Source: JAAYGT01 sp050252075
GTDB lineage: Bacteria; Pseudomonadota; Gammaproteobacteria; Burkholderiales; Burkholderiaceae_B
NCBI GenBank assembly: GCA_050252075.1
Contig: JBFWLP010000003.1
Location: forward strand, 7,259 to 71,258
Direction: 5' to 3'
DNA: 64,000 nucleotides
Within the stretch, counting starts at the first letter, position 1. Every line of letters starts with the position of its first letter. The notes under the pieces were generated by a model. That model was not told the DNA's origin. It saw only the letters and a program-made list of their open reading frames with translations, and did not search any database. This document shows, piece by piece, positions 8,338 to 16,199 of the stretch. Position numbers and translations under genes: made by a program.

Positions 8338-9336
8338 ATGCGATTCGTTCAGTACGTACCTCGTCCGTCCGGCGATCAGCTGAATACCTTCGATTTCAAC
8401 GGCTTGAATCAGATGCGCCGCGGCGTGCAGGGGGGGTCCCAGCACGAGGTCCGCGAGGCAGCCCACCAGTTCGAGGCCCTGTTTATCCAGCAAATGCTGA
8501 AACAGTCGCGGCAGGTGGCTCCCGAATCCTCGTTGTTCAACAGCGACCAGACACGCCTGGTGCAAAGCTTGCAAGATGAGCAGGTGGCGGCCCAGCTGGC
8601 CGACCCCGGCATGGGTCTGGCCAAGGCCATACTGGATCAGATTCGCCGTGTTCAAGGCGTTGCCGCCGATGGCCAGGTGCCCACATTCGAGGGCAAGGAA
8701 CGTCCGCCCGAGATGGCTTCGTCGCGCCTGCCGCATCTGCAGTCGGTGGTGGGTGATGCAACGCGCCCCGAACATGCGTCGTCGATTGGCTCACTAATCG
8801 AGCTGATCACCCAGGGGGCCGCCGCCGTTGGCGAACGGATACAGTCGGCCATTCGTGGCGCTCCACAGCATATTCAGCAATTTGTATCGCGCATGCGTGA
8901 TGCCGCGCGCATCGCGTCGGCGGAAAGCGGAGTTCCTGAAAAACTGATTCTTAGCCAAGCCGCACTGGAGTCGGGCTGGGGGCGACGTGAAATTCGCGGT
9001 GAAGACGGCAGCACCAGTTACAACCTGTTCGGCATCAAGGCAACCGGCGGCTGGAGCGGGAAGGTGGTTCACATTACCACCACGGAATATATTGACGGTG
9101 AGCCGCGCAAACTGACCCAGCCGTTCCGCGCCTACAGTTCCTACGCGGAATCGTTTGCCGATTATGCCCGGCTGATCAGCAAGAACAGCCGGTACGCCGA
9201 GGTGCTCACGGCGCCGTCGGCCGAAGAGGCCGCCCGTCGTATTCAGGCCGCCGGTTACGCCACCGATCCGGCGTATGCCGACAAGCTCATTTCCATTATG
9301 CAGTACTTCGAAACCACGGGGATGACCCGGGGGTAG
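8338..9336 (+). CDS. flgJ: bifunctional rod-cap / peptidoglycan hydrolase FlgJ
   Basis: FlgJ scaffolds rod growth and opens the peptidoglycan. The N-terminal rod-binding domain (HQFEALFIQQMLKQSR, about residues 42-57) is joined by a linker to a C-terminal glucosaminidase-type domain from about residue 185, with the catalytic Glu context SQAALESGWGRREI and a following FGIKATGGW. This is the two-domain form typical of beta- and gammaproteobacteria. The length is 332 residues. Last gene of the flgB-J operon. Confidence 0.96.
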   Translation: MRFVQYVPRPSGDQLNTFDFNGLNQMRRGVQGGSQHEVREAAHQFEALFIQQMLKQSRQVAPESSLFNSDQTRLVQSLQDEQVAAQLADPGMGLAKAILDQIRRVQGVAADGQVPTFEGKERPPEMASSRLPHLQSVVGDATRPEHASSIGSLIELITQGAAAVGERIQSAIRGAPQHIQQFVSRMRDAARIASAESGVPEKLILSQAALESGWGRREIRGEDGSTSYNLFGIKATGGWSGKVVHITTTEYIDGEPRKLTQPFRAYSSYAESFADYARLISKNSRYAEVLTAPSAEEAARRIQAAGYATDPAYADKLISIMQYFETTGMTRG

Positions 9337-9376
9337 GCCGGCCTGTTCCTGCCGGGCCGTTGATCACGGCGGCAAC

Positions 9377-9416
9377 GGCGATCGCGGCGCCAGTCACTAT
9401 GCCAACCGCGATTGCC
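9377..9416. other. inverted repeat between flgJ and flgK
   Basis: GGCGATCGCGG (9377-9387) and CCGCGATTGCC (9406-9416) can pair at 10 of 11 positions around an 18-base loop. There is no T-run after it, so it is not a canonical intrinsic terminator. It may slow read-through from flgJ or protect the mRNA end. The flgKL promoter lies just downstream. Confidence 0.3.
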
Positions 9417-9468
9417 GGGTACCCCTGTGAAAACCCGGATTAACAGCCAAAAGATGCCTGTAAAAGCA

Positions 9469-9495
9469 TAAATCTTTTCGCCAGAATGCCGTTAA
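9469..9495 (+). promoter_or_regulatory. sigma28 (FliA) promoter of flgKL
   Basis: TAAA at 9469-9472, exactly 15 bases, then GCCGTTAA at 9488-9495, seven of eight matches to the FliA -10 consensus. It lies 59 bp before the flgK start codon and shares its -10 box with the flaG and fliC promoters in this window. Confidence 0.85.
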
Positions 9496-9554
9496 CCTAT
9501 ACAACATGCCATCACAGGGCGGGTTTTTCGCCCTGAACGCTACGGAATTCTGCC

Positions 9555-11222
9555 ATGAGCTTAACGAATCTAGGGTTATCGGGGTTAACGGCGGCGCAAA
9601 ATCGCCTGATCACAACCGGTCACAACATCGATAATGCCGCTACCGAAGGCTACAACCGGCAGGCGGTAGCCGTGGAGACCGCCGGTGCGCGGGCGACCAG
9701 CGCCGGGTATTACGGTCGCGGTGTGCAAGTGGTTACCGTTCAGCGTGCTTACGACAACTTTATGTACCGGCAACTGGTCAACGCCGAAACCGCCCAGGCA
9801 TCGTTCACCAGCTATCAAAACGAAATCACCCAGGTGAACAATTTGTTCGCCGACCGCACAGTGGGCATTTCGCCCGCCATGCAGAAATTCTTCGACGGGG
9901 TTCACGCGGTGGCTTCGGCGCCGGCCGACAGCGCGGCGCGCCAGGAAATGCTGGGCCGGGCCAACAGCCTGGCCGCCCAGATCAACGATACCAATGCGTT
10001 TCTGAATAACCAGCGCAACAATATCAATACGCAATTAACCACCCTGGTCAGCCAGATCAACAGCCAGGCCGAGCGGGTCAACAGCCTGAATCTGCAAATT
10101 GCGCAAGCCCGGGCCTCGTCCTCGTCGCACGAGCCGAACGATCTGCTCGACCAGCGCGATCAGGTGGTACGTGAACTGAGCCAGCTGGTGGGTGTTACGG
10201 TCATCGAGCAGGAAGGCAAATACAATTTAACCCTGGGCGGCGGGCAAACGTTATTGGGCGGCACGTCGGTATTTCCGCTGCAGGCGGTGCCGGCCAGCGG
10301 CGATCCCTCGCGCCTGGTGGTGGCGGCAACGGCCACGGGTTCCGGGGGTACCCCGGTTGCCAAGATCATCGATGAAACCCGCCTGACCGGCGGGCAACTG
10401 GGCGGGCTGCTTCAGTACCGGCGCGAATCGCTTGACGCCGTCCAGAACGAGCTGGGCCGCCTGGCGGTGGGCCTTACCCATGCCTTCAACAGCGTTCATG
10501 CCACCGGGGCTGATCTGGCCGGCACTGCCGGCGGCGAATTCTTCCGCATTGGCGACATTACCGCCGTGCCCGGAAAGAACAACAGCGGTACCGGGCCGGC
10601 GGTTACGGCCGCCATTACCACCGCCGGCGATCTGTCGGCACAAGATTACGAAATCAGGCTCACCGACGCCACGGCGCCGGGAACCTACACCATCACCCGT
10701 CTGCCCGATGGCCAGGCGCAAACCTATACGGTCGATGCCGGCCAGGAAATTGAAATCGACGGCGTCACGTTCGGCAATCTTGACGGCGCGCACACGGCAG
10801 GCGACTCCTGGGTAGTGCAGCCAACCCGCCAGGCGGCCGCCCAGTTTTCGGTATCCATTTCCGATCCGGCAAAAATTGCCGTGGCCAAACCCAATACCGG
10901 TACTGCCAACGGCGAAATCGGTCTTCAGCTGGCGCAGCTGCAAACCGCCAAGATCATGGGCAGCGGCAGTCTCAGCCCGAACGAGGCCTTCTCGCAAATC
11001 GTGAACCGTGTTGCCGTGCAAGCGCAGCAAAACGCCACATCGGTGAAAGCCCAGGAAGCCCTGGTGGCCCAGAATCTGAAGACGCAGCAGTCGCTGTCGG
11101 GGGTTAACCTGAATGAAGAGTTCGTCAATCTTGAACGCTTCCAGGAGCAGTTCCGCGCCGCTTCACGGCTTATCGACGTAAGCTCCAAGCTGTTTGAAAC
11201 ACTGATCAATCTGCGTTCTTAA
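9555..11222 (+). CDS. flgK: hook-filament junction protein FlgK
   Basis: FlgK (HAP1) joins hook to filament. The 555-residue product starts with the conserved LTNLGLSGLTAAQNRL and HNIDNAATEGYNRQAV, has a long helical D1 domain (about residues 80-200), and ends with VNLNEEFVNLERFQEQF and SRLIDVSSKLFETLI. A beta-rich insert at about residues 350-430 (QDYEIRLTD...YTITRLPDG...GDSWVVQP) resembles the repeated insert in the neighbouring flgL. Driven by the sigma28 promoter at 9469; exported with FlgN. Confidence 0.97.
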   Translation: MSLTNLGLSGLTAAQNRLITTGHNIDNAATEGYNRQAVAVETAGARATSAGYYGRGVQVVTVQRAYDNFMYRQLVNAETAQASFTSYQNEITQVNNLFADRTVGISPAMQKFFDGVHAVASAPADSAARQEMLGRANSLAAQINDTNAFLNNQRNNINTQLTTLVSQINSQAERVNSLNLQIAQARASSSSHEPNDLLDQRDQVVRELSQLVGVTVIEQEGKYNLTLGGGQTLLGGTSVFPLQAVPASGDPSRLVVAATATGSGGTPVAKIIDETRLTGGQLGGLLQYRRESLDAVQNELGRLAVGLTHAFNSVHATGADLAGTAGGEFFRIGDITAVPGKNNSGTGPAVTAAITTAGDLSAQDYEIRLTDATAPGTYTITRLPDGQAQTYTVDAGQEIEIDGVTFGNLDGAHTAGDSWVVQPTRQAAAQFSVSISDPAKIAVAKPNTGTANGEIGLQLAQLQTAKIMGSGSLSPNEAFSQIVNRVAVQAQQNATSVKAQEALVAQNLKTQQSLSGVNLNEEFVNLERFQEQFRAASRLIDVSSKLFETLINLRS

Positions 11223-11238
11223 TTCAGGAAGCCCTGCC

Positions 11239-12774
11239 ATGCGCATCAGTTCCACTGTTTTCTTTGAAACCGGGCTCAACTCCATTACGGCGCAACAGTC
11301 CGATCTACTGCACATCTATCAGCAAGTCAGTACGGGCAAGCGCATGGTTACGCCTTCCGACGACCCGCTTGCCGCCTCGCAGGCTATCAATATCAGCCAG
11401 GCCCAGTCGCTGAACCAGCGTTTTTCCGAAAATCGCGAAGTGGCCAAACGCAACTTGGGGTTGTCGGAAAGCACGCTCGACAACACGGTGCTGTTGCTGC
11501 AAGACATCAAGACGCGTCTGGTGGAAGCCTCGAACGGCACCTTGTCCGATTCCGACCGCTCTACGCTGGCCGGGGTGTTTTCCGACGCCCGCGATTCGCT
11601 GCTGGGCCTGGCCAATGCCACCGACGGCAACGGCCAGTTTCTGTTTTCGGGGGCCAAGGGCAACACGGCTGCTTTCCAGGACATCAACGGAAAAATCGAA
11701 TACATGGGCGATCAGGGTGCGCGCAGAATTCAAGCCGATCAAACCCGCCAGATCATTGCCAGCGATGTCGGCTCGCAGATTTTTGCCCGCGCTACCCCCG
11801 GCACCACCGACTACGTTACGCGGGCGGGCACCAATACCGGCAACGGCTTTGCCAGCAATCCGGCTATTACCGATCCGTCCGGCGCCAATATCGGCAATGT
11901 ATTCGAGGTAACGTTCACCAGCCCGGACCGCTACAGCGTTGTGGTGAAGGATCCCCTGGGGGCCACGGTGCAAACGGTCACCAACCAGGTGTACAACGCC
12001 GACGTCAGCAAAAGCCTGGCCCTGCCCGGCGGGGTGCAGATCCAGTTTACGGGCCAGCCGGCCATCAATGACACTTTCTTTGTCGAGCCGGCCCACATGC
12101 CCGACATGCTGGCATCGGCCGGGGTGCAAACCGGTACCGGTTCCATCAGCTCACCGCTGGTGAACGACTATTCCATCTATAACGCCACGTACAGTTACGA
12201 CATTGAGTTCACCGCGCTGAATGAATACACCGTGGTCATGAAAGACAGTGCCAATAACCCGGTCGAAACCCTGACCAACCAAACCTTTGTTCCTGGGCGT
12301 GAAAACGTATTGTCGTTGCCCGGGGGCGTTCAGGTGAAGGTGTCGGGAAATCCGGCGGTCAATGATACATTTTCCGTGGTACCCACTGACGACACCATCA
12401 AAACCGATCTGAACATTTTTGATACGCTCGACAGTGTGATCGAAGCCTTGCGCACCCCGTCCAACGGCAACCCCGCCGCGTCGGCCTACGTGCAAAATAC
12501 CCTGGCCAGTGCCATGCAGCGCATCGACATCAATTACAACAACGTCATTACCGTACGCGCTTCCGTTGGCGCACGCATGAACGAGCTCGACTCGCTCGAT
12601 GCCAATGGCAGTCAGCGGGCACTGAACTATTCGCAGGAACTTTCCCGCCTGGAAGACCTGGACTACTACACCGCCACCACGCAATTGCAGCTGCGTACGG
12701 CCGCCCTGGAAGCTGCTTCACTGGCCTTCAAGAAAATCCAGAACACCAGCCTGTTCAACATGGGTTCCAATTGA
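11239..12774 (+). CDS. flgL: hook-filament junction protein FlgL, enlarged
   Basis: FlgL (HAP3) follows FlgK at the hook-filament junction. The N-terminal flagellin-like helix (MRISSTVFFETGLNSI, ISTGKRM-type segment QQVSTGKRMVTPSDDPLAA) and the C-terminal TQLQLRTAALEAASLAFKKI identify it. At 511 residues it is much longer than the enterobacterial protein (about 317). The extra length comes from a tandem pair of about 86-residue beta-rich domains at residues 197-283 and 298-382, sharing YSVVVKD/YTVVMKD, LPGGVQ and INDTF/VNDTF. AGGAAG Shine-Dalgarno. Its end overlaps the next gene. Confidence 0.95.
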   Translation: MRISSTVFFETGLNSITAQQSDLLHIYQQVSTGKRMVTPSDDPLAASQAINISQAQSLNQRFSENREVAKRNLGLSESTLDNTVLLLQDIKTRLVEASNGTLSDSDRSTLAGVFSDARDSLLGLANATDGNGQFLFSGAKGNTAAFQDINGKIEYMGDQGARRIQADQTRQIIASDVGSQIFARATPGTTDYVTRAGTNTGNGFASNPAITDPSGANIGNVFEVTFTSPDRYSVVVKDPLGATVQTVTNQVYNADVSKSLALPGGVQIQFTGQPAINDTFFVEPAHMPDMLASAGVQTGTGSISSPLVNDYSIYNATYSYDIEFTALNEYTVVMKDSANNPVETLTNQTFVPGRENVLSLPGGVQVKVSGNPAVNDTFSVVPTDDTIKTDLNIFDTLDSVIEALRTPSNGNPAASAYVQNTLASAMQRIDINYNNVITVRASVGARMNELDSLDANGSQRALNYSQELSRLEDLDYYTATTQLQLRTAALEAASLAFKKIQNTSLFNMGSN

Positions 12775-13118
12775 CGCGCGCGCTTCGTTCCTTCGGGCTG
12801 GCCGCGCTGGTTGCGCTGAGCGGGTGTACCACCACCGGCAGCAGTTTTGATTCATCGGCGCTGCCGGCACTGGTGCCCGGCCAGACCACCATGGCCCAGG
12901 CCAGTGCCTTGCTGAAGTCTGACCCCGTGCAGGTGTACCGGCGGCTCGACGGCTCGGCCACGGCCATCTGGGCACACAAGGCCAGCTGGGTGCCCGATGC
13001 CGTGTATTTCAATCAGGAATTGTGGCTGGCGTTCGGCCCCGACGGCACCTACCAGCGTATTGTGAAAGGCACGAATATTCCCCGGGCCAACCAGTTTGGC
13101 AGCCATAATCCGCCGTAA
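12771..13118 (+). CDS. small lipoprotein, SmpA/OmlA-like
   Basis: A 115-residue product that starts with a lipoprotein signal peptide (LAALVALSGC, Cys19) and continues with VPGQTTMAQASALLKSDP and WLAFGPDGTYQRIVKG. This is the general pattern of SmpA/OmlA (BamE-like) domains, where a GxT/S-x-V/A helix precedes a small beta sheet. The start is a TTG that overlaps the flgL stop, so it is probably translated with flgKL. A role in flagella is unproven; it could simply be an envelope protein at the operon end. Confidence 0.7.
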   Translation: MTRALRSFGLAALVALSGCTTTGSSFDSSALPALVPGQTTMAQASALLKSDPVQVYRRLDGSATAIWAHKASWVPDAVYFNQELWLAFGPDGTYQRIVKGTNIPRANQFGSHNPP

Positions 13119-13161
13119 ATCCGCCTGCTGCAATTCACCTGCCGTAATTCGCCTTAATCCG

Positions 13162-13215
13162 CACCAGTTACACCATCTGCACCAATCACACCAATCGCAC
13201 CGATCGCACCGATCT
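13162..13215. repeat. 9-bp tandem repeat, six units
   Basis: Six consecutive 9-bp units fill the gap between the lipoprotein gene and the convergent fliR stop: CACCAGTTA, CACCATCTG, CACCAATCA, CACCAATCG, CACCGATCG, CACCGATCT. All begin with CACC; the last four differ by one or two bases from their neighbours. It is non-coding as far as I can see and could vary in copy number by slippage. Confidence 0.7.
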
Positions 13216-13222
13216 CCCGCTT

Positions 13223-14011
13223 TCAGCCGCCCGCCAGCATGTAGGCCATTTTCGCCATGGTGGTGTAGGCCTCTTCAAACAATCGTGACAAAAACGGTGC
13301 CGACTGGGGCAGCACAATGGCCAGCAGCACCAGCCCGGTGAGCAGGCTCATGGGAAAGCCCACGGCAAATACCGAAAGTTGCTGGGCCGTGCGGTTCAAT
13401 ATGCCCAGCGCCAGGCTGATGGTCAGCAATATGATAATCAGGGGCAGGGCCAGCAGCATGCCCGACACCATGATTTGCGAACTCCATTCCAGCAATACAC
13501 CCCAGCCGTCGGTGCGCAAGGGGTTCACGGCAATGGGAAGAATATCGAAGGTGCGTACCAGGCCTCCCAGCATGAGCAGGTGCCCGTTTACGGCCATGAA
13601 CAGCAGCAGGGCCATGGTGTTCATAAAGCGCGAGAGTACGGCGGTGTTGGCGCCGGTGGCCGGGTCAAAAAAGCTGGCGAAGGAAAGCCCCATCTGCAGC
13701 CCGATGAATTCGCCGGCCGTTTGCACGGCGGCAAAGACAATGCGCATGACCAGCCCCATGGCGATGCCGATCATCACTTGCTGGAAGGCGATCCACAAGC
13801 CCGTCCAGGACGCCGGCGGAACATCGGGCAAGGGGCCCAGGGTGGGGGCCACCGCCACGGTGACCACGGCGCCCAGGCCTACTTTGATACGGGTGGGAAT
13901 TGCCGCGTCGCCCAGCAGCGGCGCCGTGGCCAGCAGCCCCATGATGCGGAACATGGGCCACAAAAAGGCGGCGATCCACTCGTAGAGCTGGGTGTCGGTG
14001 ACCGAAATCAC
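13223..14011 (-). CDS. fliR: flagellar export apparatus protein FliR
   Basis: FliR is an inner-membrane part of the FliPQR export gate. The 262-residue product starts MISVTDTQLYEWIAAFLWP and has several hydrophobic segments (FRIMGLLATAPLLGD, LIIILLTISLALGIL, LLTGLVLLAIVLP), plus the conserved GEFIGLQMGLSFA at about residue 95. Last gene of the long minus-strand fliF-R cluster; starts 15 bp after fliQ. Confidence 0.96.
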   Translation of the reverse strand: MISVTDTQLYEWIAAFLWPMFRIMGLLATAPLLGDAAIPTRIKVGLGAVVTVAVAPTLGPLPDVPPASWTGLWIAFQQVMIGIAMGLVMRIVFAAVQTAGEFIGLQMGLSFASFFDPATGANTAVLSRFMNTMALLLFMAVNGHLLMLGGLVRTFDILPIAVNPLRTDGWGVLLEWSSQIMVSGMLLALPLIIILLTISLALGILNRTAQQLSVFAVGFPMSLLTGLVLLAIVLPQSAPFLSRLFEEAYTTMAKMAYMLAGG

Positions 14012-14026
14012 GGCGCGTCGTCCGGC

Positions 14027-14296
14027 TTACTGCACCAGGTTGGGCAAGCCCGTTAACAGGGTCTGTATGTAGTCCACCATGGTGCCGATAAGCCACGGAC
14101 CCAGCAACACCAGTGCCAAGCCGACGGCCAGCAATTTGGGAATGAATGACAGTGTCATTTCATTGATCTGGGTGGCGGCCTGAAAGATGCTGATCACCAA
14201 ACCCACCACCAGTGTCACCAGCAGCAGGGGGCCGGCCATGCTCAGGGCAATTTTCATGGCCTCGTAGGTCATGGACATGACGGCTTCGGAGTTCAT
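14027..14296 (-). CDS. fliQ: flagellar export apparatus protein FliQ
   Basis: FliQ has 89 residues and two membrane helices (PLLLVTLVVGLVISIFQAATQ and LLAVGLALVLLGPWLIG), the standard architecture of this export-gate subunit. The N-terminus MNSEAVMSMTYEAMKIAL and the central QINEMTLSFIPK are conserved. It sits between fliP and fliR in the usual order. Confidence 0.96.
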   Translation of the reverse strand: MNSEAVMSMTYEAMKIALSMAGPLLLVTLVVGLVISIFQAATQINEMTLSFIPKLLAVGLALVLLGPWLIGTMVDYIQTLLTGLPNLVQ

Positions 14297-14308
14297 GGCG
14301 GCGGTCTC

Positions 14309-15082
14309 CTAGGGATAAAAGCTGCGGGCCAGCGACCCCAGCAACAAATGCCAGCCATCGGCCAGAACGAACAGCATCAGTTTGAACGGCAGTGAAATAG
14401 TCACCGGCGGCACCATCATCATACCCAGAGCCATCAGTACGCTGGCCACCACCAGATCGATGATCAGGAAGGGAATGAAAATGGTGAAACCGATCTGAAA
14501 GGCCGTTTTCAGCTCACTGGTCACAAAGGCCGGAACCAGAACACGCAGCGGCGTGTCGGCGGGCGTTTCCAGCGGGCCTACATTGGCCATGTTGGCAAAC
14601 AGGATCAGGTCGGCTTCGCGGGTTTGCGTCAGCATAAAGGTGTGCAAGGGGCCCACGGCTTGCTGCAGTGCCTGTTCAAAATTCAGCGCCCCGGTGCTCA
14701 GCGGCAGGTAGGCCTGCTGATAAATCTGGTCAAATACCGGTGACATGGCATAGAACGTCAGGAACAGCGCCAGGGCAACCAGCACAGAGTTGGGCGGCGA
14801 CGCGCCGGTTCCCATGGCCTGCCGCAACAAGCCCAGCACGATCACAATGCGTGTAAAGCCGGTCATGAGCAGCAGCATGGCCGGCAAAAACGACATCATG
14901 GTCAGCATGACCAGCGTTTGCAGGCTCAGCGACCAGGTTTGACTGCCATCGGGGTTGCTGGACGACGTTATGGCCGGCAGCGTGGCCTGCGCCCAAGCCG
15001 CGTCGGGCCGAACCAGCAGCAGCGCCAGCAGCACCCCGCAAACATACCGGAACACCGGCGAAAAACCACGATCAGCCATCAT
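14309..15082 (-). CDS. fliP: flagellar export apparatus protein FliP
   Basis: FliP forms the core of the export gate with FliQ and FliR. The 257-residue product has a cleavable signal peptide (residues 1-31, ending AAWAQA), then the conserved LTMMSFLPAMLLLMTGFTRI, GLLRQAMGTGASPPNSVLV, PAFVTSELKTAFQIGF and FLIIDLVVASVLMALGMMM. The start codon overlaps the fliO stop by four bases (ATGA). Confidence 0.97.
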   Translation of the reverse strand: MMADRGFSPVFRYVCGVLLALLLVRPDAAWAQATLPAITSSSNPDGSQTWSLSLQTLVMLTMMSFLPAMLLLMTGFTRIVIVLGLLRQAMGTGASPPNSVLVALALFLTFYAMSPVFDQIYQQAYLPLSTGALNFEQALQQAVGPLHTFMLTQTREADLILFANMANVGPLETPADTPLRVLVPAFVTSELKTAFQIGFTIFIPFLIIDLVVASVLMALGMMMVPPVTISLPFKLMLFVLADGWHLLLGSLARSFYP

Positions 15083-15495
15083 CTTCGCTTCAACGACTGC
15101 GCCAGCACCCGGGAAAAAGCCCCCATCCGTCCCGAATCCGGTGCGCTCAACCCGCCGGCGGAGTCGTTGGGGTCAGAGTAAATTTCGGGGTCAGAGCAGC
15201 CCTTGGGGTCAGAGTAAGCGCCGGCAGCCGCTGCGTCGTGGCTCTGCCCGGCAGGCAGCGTATGCAGCAAGGTGATGGATTGGGCCGTAACGCCCAGCAC
15301 CAGGCGTGTGTCTTCCACCTGAACCATGGCAACATAATTGCGCCCGCCCAGGCTTTGAGCCCCCAGAACTTTCATGCTGCGCGCCTGCCCCTTGCGATGC
15401 CAGCCGGCCCGGCGGGTAAGCCATGCCGCGCCAAGAATGAGCAGCACGACAACGACCAGGCTGATGATCACCCGCAGGATATCGGCTTCTTGCAT
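15079..15495 (-). CDS. fliO: flagellar biosynthesis protein FliO with repeat-derived tail
   Basis: FliO aids assembly of the FliPQR complex. The 138-residue protein has one N-terminal membrane helix (VIISLVVVVLLILGAAWL), then the cytoplasmic beta domain typical of FliO (RSMKVLGAQSLGGRNYVAMVQV, LVLGVTAQSITLLHTL). The C-terminal tail, about residues 92-109, is encoded by three 18-bp DNA repeats and reads AYSDPKGCSDPEIYSDPN. This tail is not part of the conserved domain. The gene lies between fliN and fliP. Confidence 0.93.
   Translation of the reverse strand: MQEADILRVIISLVVVVLLILGAAWLTRRAGWHRKGQARSMKVLGAQSLGGRNYVAMVQVEDTRLVLGVTAQSITLLHTLPAGQSHDAAAAGAYSDPKGCSDPEIYSDPNDSAGGLSAPDSGRMGAFSRVLAQSLKRR
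15169..15222. repeat. 18-bp repeat (GGGGTCAGAGTAAA core), three units inside fliO
   Basis: On the plus strand GGGGTCAGAG begins at 15169, 15187 and 15205, an exact 18-bp period. The first unit continues TAAATTTC, the second is altered (CAGCCCTT) and the third continues TAAGCGCC. The period preserves the fliO frame, each unit encoding Ser-Asp-Pro. The same 18-bp unit occurs twice in hpnE at 50961. Confidence 0.85.
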
Positions 15496-15499
15496 TGTT

Positions 15500-16189
15500 T
15501 CAGCGGCGGCTGTTCAGCCGGTGAATGCGATCGGCCGGCGTAATGATGTCGGTCACGCGAATGCCGTATTTATCGTCGACCACCACCACCTCGCCCTGGG
15601 CGATCAGGTAGCCGTTGACATAAATATCCATGGGTTCGCCCGCCAGCCCGTCCAGCTCGACCACCGAGCCTTGTCCCAGCTGCAGTATGTTCTTGATGGT
15701 CAGGCGGGTGCGCCCCAGTTCCACCGACAGCTGCACGGGGATGTCCATCACCATGTCGATATCGGCGCTGGTTTCCACCGGATCACCGCTCAAAGGCTGG
15801 AACACCTGCGCGGCGGCGGCATTGGCGTTGGCGCGCTGCTCCAGGCGGCGCGCCCGGTCGGAGCTTGCCGGCCCGGGGCCTGGGCCGGGGGCAGTACCTG
15901 CGGCGGCTGCAGCACCGGCGGCACCCGTACCGCCCGATGCGGGCGCGGTGGCGCCGGCTGTCGGAGGTGTTTTGGGAGCACGCTGTCCGGGTGCGGCTTT
16001 GCCGCGCTGTGCCGCCGTTTGTTCGGCTAGCGCGGCAGCCCAGTCATCGTTGTCTTTGCGCAACCCCGCGGCCTGGTTCTCGCGAGCGGCATTGGCCCGG
16101 GTTTCCTCGGACAGGGCGGAAGCCCAGTCCAGATCGCCGGGCTCGTTGTCCGGGGTAGGGGGTGCGGGGTCTTTGTCGGAGTCGGTCAT
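15500..16189 (-). CDS. fliN: flagellar motor switch protein FliN with long N-terminal extension
   Basis: FliN forms the base of the C-ring and binds the FliH-ATPase complex. The C-terminal SpoA domain is clear at about residues 145-222 (MDIPVQLSVELGRTRLTI, LGQGSVVELDGLAGEPMDI, GEVVVVDDKYGIRVTDII). The protein is 229 residues, against about 137 in enterobacteria; the extra is an Ala/Pro/Gly-rich linker (about 65-110). The short N-terminal motif that in enterobacterial FliN reads LWAEALSEQ appears twice here: DWASALSEET at residue 21 and DWAAALAEQT at 49. Confidence 0.94.
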   Translation of the reverse strand: MTDSDKDPAPPTPDNEPGDLDWASALSEETRANAARENQAAGLRKDNDDWAAALAEQTAAQRGKAAPGQRAPKTPPTAGATAPASGGTGAAGAAAAAGTAPGPGPGPASSDRARRLEQRANANAAAAQVFQPLSGDPVETSADIDMVMDIPVQLSVELGRTRLTIKNILQLGQGSVVELDGLAGEPMDIYVNGYLIAQGEVVVVDDKYGIRVTDIITPADRIHRLNSRR

Positions 16190-16199
16190 GGGCGTTTGC

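Noticed and set aside
7600..8775. 391-codon open frame on the minus strand across flgI/flgJ
   Set aside because: Antisense to two conserved genes with no recognisable domain.
12916..12928. TCTGACCCC in the lipoprotein gene as a repeat copy
   Set aside because: Nine bases only, single, not flanked by a second unit; likely chance.
13162..13215. CRISPR-like array
   Set aside because: Units are only 9 bp with no spacers; a simple tandem repeat.
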